Shown piece by piece: positions 57,196 through 64,000 of a DNA stretch of 64,000 bases. The stretch spans positions 8,062,001-8,126,000 of the forward strand of contig OU612067.1 in NCBI GenBank assembly GCA_914767715.1, read 5' to 3'. The notes under the pieces were generated by a model. The model did no database searches. It saw nothing but the letters and a program-made list of their open reading frames with translations, and was not told the origin of the DNA. Position 1 is the first letter of the stretch, and each line of letters opens with the position of its first letter. Both the position numbers and the translations under genes were made by a program. This DNA is from Membranipora membranacea. Lineage: Eukaryota > Bryozoa > Gymnolaemata > Cheilostomatida > Membraniporidae.

Positions 57196-58230
57196 TTACT
57201 GACTGAATACCTCGATTTCCATTACGCAAAAATGATGCCCTGTGCCTGGTGTGTATGTCTTAACGAAGCGTCCAAACAAAGTGAAGGAACAGGTTATCAT
57301 ACTTGGCATTTGTGTAGGCTCCTCAACTCTCACTCCACATAGTGCTTCATCCATGTCCAATCCTTCAAGTGTAGCCGCAACTGTGATCTCTGTATTTCTC
57401 ATTTGAAAGACTGTAAGAAAATTCAAAGTAATATCTGTTCAAGCATGGCAAACAAATACTCCATTCAGGTCCATTCCATCAACAGATTCCTTGTGTTTTA
57501 AGACGATAGGAAGAGCCAACAGATTTTAGAAGTGTAGACTCATGCAAACGTAATAAAGTCAACTTGAATACTTACACTTATTTTCAGTGTTCCAGATCTT
57601 AACATAATTTACCGAATACACCTCTCCAAGATCAATTGTGATAAACGTTTCCTAAAATAAACACTAGATTTTAAACTCTAATAAACATAAAAAACAAAAC
57701 TGTAGTGTGTAGGGTTCGGTTAATGATAATCAAACATCAATAGTGGCTGCTTATCCGTCCTCAGAAATGCAAGTATGTTATATTGTGCGATAAACTCTGC
57801 TATATTGTGTCAGTTCTCTATTCCAGCATATACTATATACTAGGTAGAATCTGGGTCTTTGCACGAAAATGATTTTCATTTTCAACATAATTTTGAATTT
57901 TCACACATTCTGCGGTTTTTTTGTTCTGCGATCTAGTCCATATATTCGATCGATAGCTTCACTCCATTAGTGCCAAAGAAACCAACATTGGAGAACTTTG
58001 TTTCATAGAAAATCTCGATTTCTAAACATAAAATATGTTAAAATTCGACCAGGCATCACTATAAAGTACAATAATTGAGATTCCTATCCTATATTTGTAT
58101 AAAAATTTATTACTCACAAGGTTATACTGTCCACAGAATCTGTTACTGTTTACTGCTACCGCTTCACCGTCAATAGCATATGAAGGATAATATGACTTGT
58201 ACACTGTTGAGTGATCTGCAATTGTTTTCC
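57196..58230 (-). CDS. lec5: F-type-lectin-like exons, 5' part not visible
   Basis: Three exons (minus): 58230-58118, 57651-57576, 57410-57196, of 113, 76 and 215 nt. These are the same lengths and phases as in lec3 and lec4, with GT-AG borders and no stop. They encode GKTIADHS, YAIDGEA, RFCGQY; then TFITIDLGE, NYVKIW; then VQMRNTEIT, ALCGVRV, ITCSFT, GRFVKTY and FCVMEIEVF. These are almost identical to lec4. No PAN or signal exon is found up to 64000. In lec3 the PAN exon would follow about 90 bp past the point where homology ends (63576). It is therefore either further right, beyond an insertion, or lost. Confidence 0.72.
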
Positions 58231-58918
58231 CTTCAAAATTTAAAGTTCACAATAAATTTCTTGCAACCTTGTGTCACACTGATGATTGAATCTCACACAG
58301 GAAGACAACCTAAGAAACCTCTTACTTCCTTTTCATGCTTCATTGCATATGTTCAAAGGTAATACTGGTATTCTGGCTTAGATAGTGGTATTATCCACCT
58401 ATTTCTATTTTTGTCTAGATACAATACAAGGTATGGATTGAAAGGAGCTTAACATTAACCTCTGTTTCCATTAAAGGTGAAGGCAACTTGTGCAGAGTGT
58501 CTGTCTGAATATACCATTTTCGCTCCCCTGACGCCTTATTCATTGTCAACAAAGCTTATAAGACATCAGAAGTAAGATTCTGGCATCCTTATTAATTTCC
58601 AAAATGTCAGAATGTGCAGTGGCCTAAGGTCATTTAATCACAGGCTACTTAGATGTACACAACCTACATCACAGACAACAATGAAAGCATGGAGATTGTA
58701 ATCCAATCAGACTGTTTGTTAAAAATGGCAAATATTTGAATTGCTTGATAAAAATGAAAAACAACATACATCTGCTCCTAACTGCCTATTTTCAAACCAA
58801 TTTTTCATCGCTGCTCTCAGCACATTAGATTCTGTTGGAGACTTACTTCGAGGCTGCTATTATGTATCACACCTTATTTTCCATTTTTAATTCTATCATG
58901 TGGGCAATTTCCAGCTTT

Positions 58919-61900
58919 AGAATCCAAATATTGAGGAATTTATGGTCTCTCAAACTTACAAGGTGACGGCAGTCAATCAGCATTAAGAATCAGCGGGCAC
59001 GCCATATGGGACGTCACAACGCGTCATGCTTATTAAGAGTATATTATACTTATAATTCCACAGATAAAGTGATGATCAAAATTCAGACCTAGATGGGAGT
59101 CGTATTGAGGACTTTTATACAAGCAGGCAACGCCGCTACCATCGCACCACTGGGTCTAGCTCTGTACATCAGTAGACAATATAGATCAGTTGTAGCGGCG
59201 TTGCCTGCTGGGCCATGAGGACCTGGGTGGGAATCCCAGTAAATTTTGATTACTCAGTTTATTAAAGTATTGGCTGAATTTAGTGATTATCTCCTCCTGA
59301 CCAAACTTTGAACTTCACTCTAGCAAAGTGTATTTATCATAGGTGAATTAGACCCACATGTAATTATGCATCATACCAATATAAACCCAATGAGCAACAA
59401 TAATATTTAAAAAAATATTATTTCTCAAAGAAATCTACAAAAAACAGCCTTTACTAACAAGGTAATGTATCGCAAACCTACTTCCAATAGTCTGATTTCT
59501 TCCAAATTGTGTTTGGTCGTTTAGAATAGGGCTGTCCAAAAATGCCGATTTTTGCATCATTGTAAATACAAGCAAAATTTAACATGTATATCTATTTTTT
59601 AAAATTATGCCTGATGTATGCTAACAATTGCGCAACACGCCAGAGACCTTAGCCTTTGATATACTCTCTTTGTCTAAACAAAGCCCCATCTATAACAAGC
59701 TTCAATTCAATCAATGTATGAGGCACAATAATCATTTGTCCCAAATGCCACAAGTACAATTATAATCCACGACAGTTTGCCTAATACTGTTAATACCAAA
59801 GACTAAATATTGTTAATACTACATTTTACAAAATATTCTGGTTATAAAATAAATTATTGATGGTGCTGATTCAAATCGAGTAATTTAGCAGAAAATCTCA
59901 TCATTCAACATCAAATGTGGAAATGAGTCTTGGGCACAATTGGTCTTGTTTGGTTTCCCATCTTATTTCAATGTTTAATATCTCAACAAGATTTATTATT
60001 CATGTGTGGTTAAGTTGTAATTTCCATGTATATATATAGGTTAGCTCACCTTCGTCAAACAACAGGTTGTCGGAGAAAGTGCGTGAGTTTTATACTATTT
60101 AATTGACTTGTTTCACGACCAGTAGAGCCAGTAGGTTACCAAAATATGTGCATGTCTTGGTACTGAGCATAGGGATTCATAAGTTAAAATTGAAATTGGA
60201 GCTGGACAATGTTTAACAACGCATAATTTATTATTCTAGCAATTTCAGTTGTAAGCAGAGGCTGTACACACAGCATTCTTCTCATATAGGGTTATCATGT
60301 GCTGCTTTTCATAATGATGTGTAATTGTGTGGCTAATTAAAATTGTTTTAAAAACAGGCGCTTGAGCTATTGTTTGGTGACAAGATTAAGTGAACATAAT
60401 CACATAATTGTGTTGGTTTGTGTCGTCGCAATGTCTCTCTGTTTAGTCATACAATCAAATGATATACTATGGTAGTGCTCTCATATTTACAGATAGGCAT
60501 ACTAGTAGTGATTGCTGGCATTAGGCTTACAAAACAATGGCTAATAATTTAGGCTAGCGCAATATAATTTTGAATATAATCATGGGCTAAGACCCCTGTA
60601 ACTAGTGGTGTCACGATATACGATTCATATCGGGAATACCAAATCGATCACACCTCATTATCGTGATTTAATAAGGTGACAGCTGAAGTCGATTGCACAG
60701 CGGTAAATTCATTGTCACGGTTACTATGGTCGATATATGGTTATTATGATTCCTCTTTTCATTCACACAATACCTTATCACACTTCAATTCACTCGCTAA
60801 CTAATCTCAAAGATTATAACCATATACCGATACCTAAAATCGAAAATACCGATAAGGAGAAATCGAAAATCGAAATTGGGACAAGGGTTGGTTGAAAGCG
60901 AAGGTGTAAAATCGAAAAATCGAAATCGGGAAAATCGATGCCACAATCAGAATCGAGGCAGTCCTAGCCAAATACAAAATTGTGACAGCGCTACCTGTAA
61001 CTCCTTGCTCTCTGTATGGCATCACAGCCCTCGACACAGTGAACAATAATTATATCCTCATGACAGGTAGATACCATAGTAAATACCTTTCATACTGTGA
61101 TTTATCTGGATACCCAACTAACCAGAATGACTTCAAGCTGTTGATGGCATATGGCCAAGGAGCTATTGGTGACTGCATTTGGGAATATTCTAGCTCAAAT
61201 TAAGCTGCAAAATGAAATCCCTCTCATGCCTTCTCTGGTGTTTACCTGATCATAATCGAATAGTAACTAGAAAATATTTCATATCTGATATAATATGCCT
61301 CTATAATATCAATACTGCTGCTACTAGGGCTTCTTTGAGGGAAGGATTTGGGATTTGAAACGTGACACTTATTTTTGCTCAAATCAGAAGCGCTGCCGAA
61401 TCTACTCTTAAACATTTTGCTTGAAAGACAGTAATTTATTTTTGAAACAACCCTGATAAACTTCACTAATTTTTAATTGACATTGTTTCCTCGATTAATC
61501 CTTGTTTGAAATGTGATAGTGTCAGGCCTTCTTGTGTATATTGTAGGATTAAAATATTTTATAATTGTTTGATGGGTATCCCTGGCTCAAACTTTGTTCA
61601 TATCACTGGTTAAGGTGGGTTGATTCAAGTACCAGTAGATGAATTATGCGACCACATTTAATTCAACCGCTCAGAAACTATTACCCAGTCCAGCAAAAAT
61701 TAAAAGCAGTAGTATTGAATTTGGATTGGAAATTGTAAATCAAATATCTATCGCTATCTATTCTATTATTATCTTGCAAGTATAAGGTTTTATGGAGAGT
61801 TTTTTAACGACATTAACGCAATTGATTGTTCTGCTTGGTGCTTGGAGTTTGAAATAATACCTGTATACAGGAAGAACTTGTATGCTGATAAAATTTCTAA

Positions 61901-62221
61901 TGTTTGGAGACATTCAATTTTTGATCCTAGATTCTTTTTCTGTAAAGAATTCTCTATTTTAGCCGGATAAAAGGACGGGATATGAAAAATTGGGCAAAGT
62001 GGGATAACTTCTAGTTCATAATAAGAACAAAATTGTATGAAAATGAGAAGATAACTCTACAGCAACTTGAAGCCAAAATACTTTTAATGAACTGAGTATT
62101 ATATTATCTCTTCATATTTCATAACGAGTATGACACGTTGTGACGTCCCACATGGCCTGCTCGCTGATTCCCAATGCCAATTGAAGGTGAACACCTTTTA
62201 AGTTTGAGCGACCATAACTGT
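58919..62221. mobile_element. Foldback element with tRNA-like pair, interrupted copy (unit 3)
   Basis: Left arm from 58919, tRNA-like pair at about 59083-59235, right arm remnant about 62098-62221 cut by the LINE. Same organisation as 22731-26468. Confidence 0.62.
60603..60993. mobile_element. hAT-type MITE, unit 3 copy
   Basis: Same ends and same CCTGTAAC duplication as 24854-25242, so it was inserted before the unit duplicated. Confidence 0.75.
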
Positions 62222-63300
62222 CGCATATGTAATGCCGTGTTTTCTTCAAAACCTTAACAGATATACCATCATGACCAGTTGCCTTATTGTCAGAAATGTT
62301 TTTGTAGATATTTGAGTAAAGCGAGTCAATTGAGAAAAAGTTTTGGTTGTCACTGGTCTTATCATGTTATATTCATGAGAATCAGGCATCTCTTTGGATA
62401 TGGATTTTGCAATCGATGTAAAGTGTCTGTTCAATTCTTCAGGGGATAAACCCCCAATATTGACCATCGGTGAAATTTTAGTTTGATTGATTCCTAAAGC
62501 TTCCCAAACAGGTCTGATGTTATTTTTGTTATTTTTAATTATATCTGAAATAACCGATTTTTTATTCTTCTTAATAAAATTTGTAACATAATTGCATTGA
62601 ATTTTGTATTTTTCCCATTTGTCCTCTCCATTCAATCTATCATGCAAATGCATGTGTGATTTTACCTCTACCATAATCTAACCATTTGGGCAGTTGAGCA
62701 GTTTTTACAATCTTTTCTTGGCGATGACAAGTGTTTTGATTGATGAACTATATGTGTCATTAAATCTTGCATACATACGGTCTACAGTATTCTCACACAA
62801 TACATCATTAAAGTGACTACCTGAAAAAAGGTCATGTATATTCTGGTTTGTGGTAAATTTGGAATAGTCATTGAATTCAAATGATATTCTTTTTGCTTTC
62901 ACCTTTAATGTGGAAAATAGAATTTTAATGAAAATTAAGTAATGATCACTCATTCCATATTTTATAATTCCACTCTCTGACATGTCTGAGGGCAAATTTG
63001 TGTATACATGATCGATCAGAGTGCTGGATGTTTCTGTAATTCTTGTTGGCTCCGAGATCAATTAACGGAAGGAAAAAGATCTAACGATATTCAACCACTT
63101 TCTGTTGCTTCTTTGTTCAATGAGATTGATGTTAAAATCTCAAAGTATAATCGTTTCATTATACAGTGAAAAACCCTTTTCAAAGAATTCGTAAGCAAGA
63201 TCAAACCATGTGGTCCTGGAGTTAGGAGGCCTGTATATTTGTTACTCAATTTTTCTTTTTGTAACAAAAGTGGATTTGTTACTCAATTTTTCTTCTGGTG
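62222..63300 (-). mobile_element. LINE fragment, unit 3 copy
   Basis: Copy of 26473-27600 with the same stop before DFNIN. It differs by a small deletion after LTRFT (62310) and short insertions at 63060-63075 and 63255-63290. Confidence 0.8.
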
Positions 63301-63576
63301 ACAAACTATGACAGGGACATGTAATCCAGCTCGTCTTGTTTCATAAAACTTTCAGAAACATAATTTAATTTAGAAATCTGTCAAGACTATGAGACATTAT
63401 CTTTTTACAAATGTAATGGAAATTGTTTAATTAAATAACCATTTTTTCCAATTTCCAGTTTCCTTTACAGCAAATTCATCGATCTTTACTAGCAACCGAT
63501 TTTTGCTCTCTGGCTAACCAATTAAACTTCCTGAGAGGACAACTATTTGTTCCAGCTTAGTATATGTAACATCAGT

Positions 63577-64000
63577 CACGGGCAAAAAAGGTCTATATGT
63601 ATTTGCAACGGATATTGCAATGTAAATTAAAACAGACGTAATAGACCATGGCGAGTCCAAATCTGCGGGAATTATCCCCCTACGCCTAGCGGTTCAAAAG
63701 ATACAACCCTTACAAAACGGTCTATTTGCACCATGCCACGCCATTGTTCAAGCAAAAATGGTCTATTTGTTGCTTTCTCGAGAGGTAAAACACATTGTCA
63801 CTTTATTTGCACAAAGCTCTTCAAAAGTCATTTAAACAGACTCATCAAGAAGAAAAGTTAGTAGTTTCTCTCATTTTCATGATTAGTACCAATATTGGAC
63901 ATTGCATCAGTCTATTTTTCATGTGAATGCCGAGCTTAAACATGCTAAGTCAGAAGATGCTTAAAAATTATAACCTTTGGCGTAAGATGACATCATCGCC
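63577..64000. other. Non-homologous sequence at right edge
   Basis: Begins CACGGGCAAAAAAGGTCTAT. The motif GGTCTATxTG recurs (63590, 63719, 63769). No array homology or coding signal seen. Possibly the start of an inserted element. Confidence 0.4.

Larger units (their letters stand above)
52618..63576. repeat. Segmental duplication unit 3 (spacer and lec5 region)
   Basis: Matches unit 1 from 16219 to about 27775, with small indels and a missing 430-bp piece at 60129. Homology stops at AACATCAGT (63576), about 90 bp before the position where lec3 has its PAN exon. Confidence 0.83.

Noticed and set aside
1-64000. Bacterial-type systems (operons, CRISPR, toxin-antitoxin, phage)
   Set aside because: Introns, SINEs, LINEs and metazoan domain types show an animal genome. 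No direct-repeat spacer array or ribosome-binding pattern is present.

Overview
The window is eukaryotic and comes from an AT-rich animal genome, most likely a marine invertebrate. Genes are split by GT-AG introns, coding exons are short, and more than half of the sequence is transposon debris and recent duplication. A CD20/MS4A-type four-TM gene, secreted PAN plus F-type-lectin-like genes, and CR1/jockey-like LINEs fit a deuterostome or lophotrochozoan, but I cannot name the species. No bacterial-type operon, CRISPR array, rRNA or convincing functional tRNA is visible.

Layout. 1-663: a LINE endonuclease fragment (minus). 1021-1720: a 350-bp sequence repeated twice in tandem. 1965-5574: a seven-exon MS4A/CD20-like gene (plus) whose exon 3 carries an in-frame TAA. 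6337-7496: a tRNA-derived SINE split by a truncated LINE. 7922-8287: an inverted-repeat element. From about 8.6 kb to the right edge runs a head-to-tail array, all on the minus strand, of genes for small secreted proteins: signal peptide, PAN/apple-like domain, then an F-type-lectin (fucolectin, FTP) -like domain, in five exons with conserved phases. I call them lec1 (pseudogene, 9565-12206), lec2 (13942-16580), lec3 (20991-28561), lec4 (42217-46471) and lec5 (57196-58230, 5' exons not visible). A sixth relic (52445-52984) joins a last exon directly to a first exon. Lec2, lec3 and lec4 each splice to a clean ORF: 258, 258 and 261 residues.

The array grew at two time scales. An older duplication made lec1 and lec2 and their spacers. 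A recent one made three units, approximately 16219-32700, 32701-52617 and 52618-63576. Each unit holds a spacer and one lectin gene, and units 1 and 2 are complete to a LINE-rich block. The three units differ by deletions, a 5.6-kb unique segment in unit 2, a 364-bp MITE present only in unit 2 with its empty site preserved in unit 1, and an AT microsatellite present only in unit 1.

The most notable signals are the PAN plus divergent-FTP gene array with its recombination scars; a conserved pair of inverted SOX-like sites (CATTGT...ACAATG) found upstream of several array genes; and a series of foldback elements. One foldback element encloses two tRNA-like sequences in opposite orientation.
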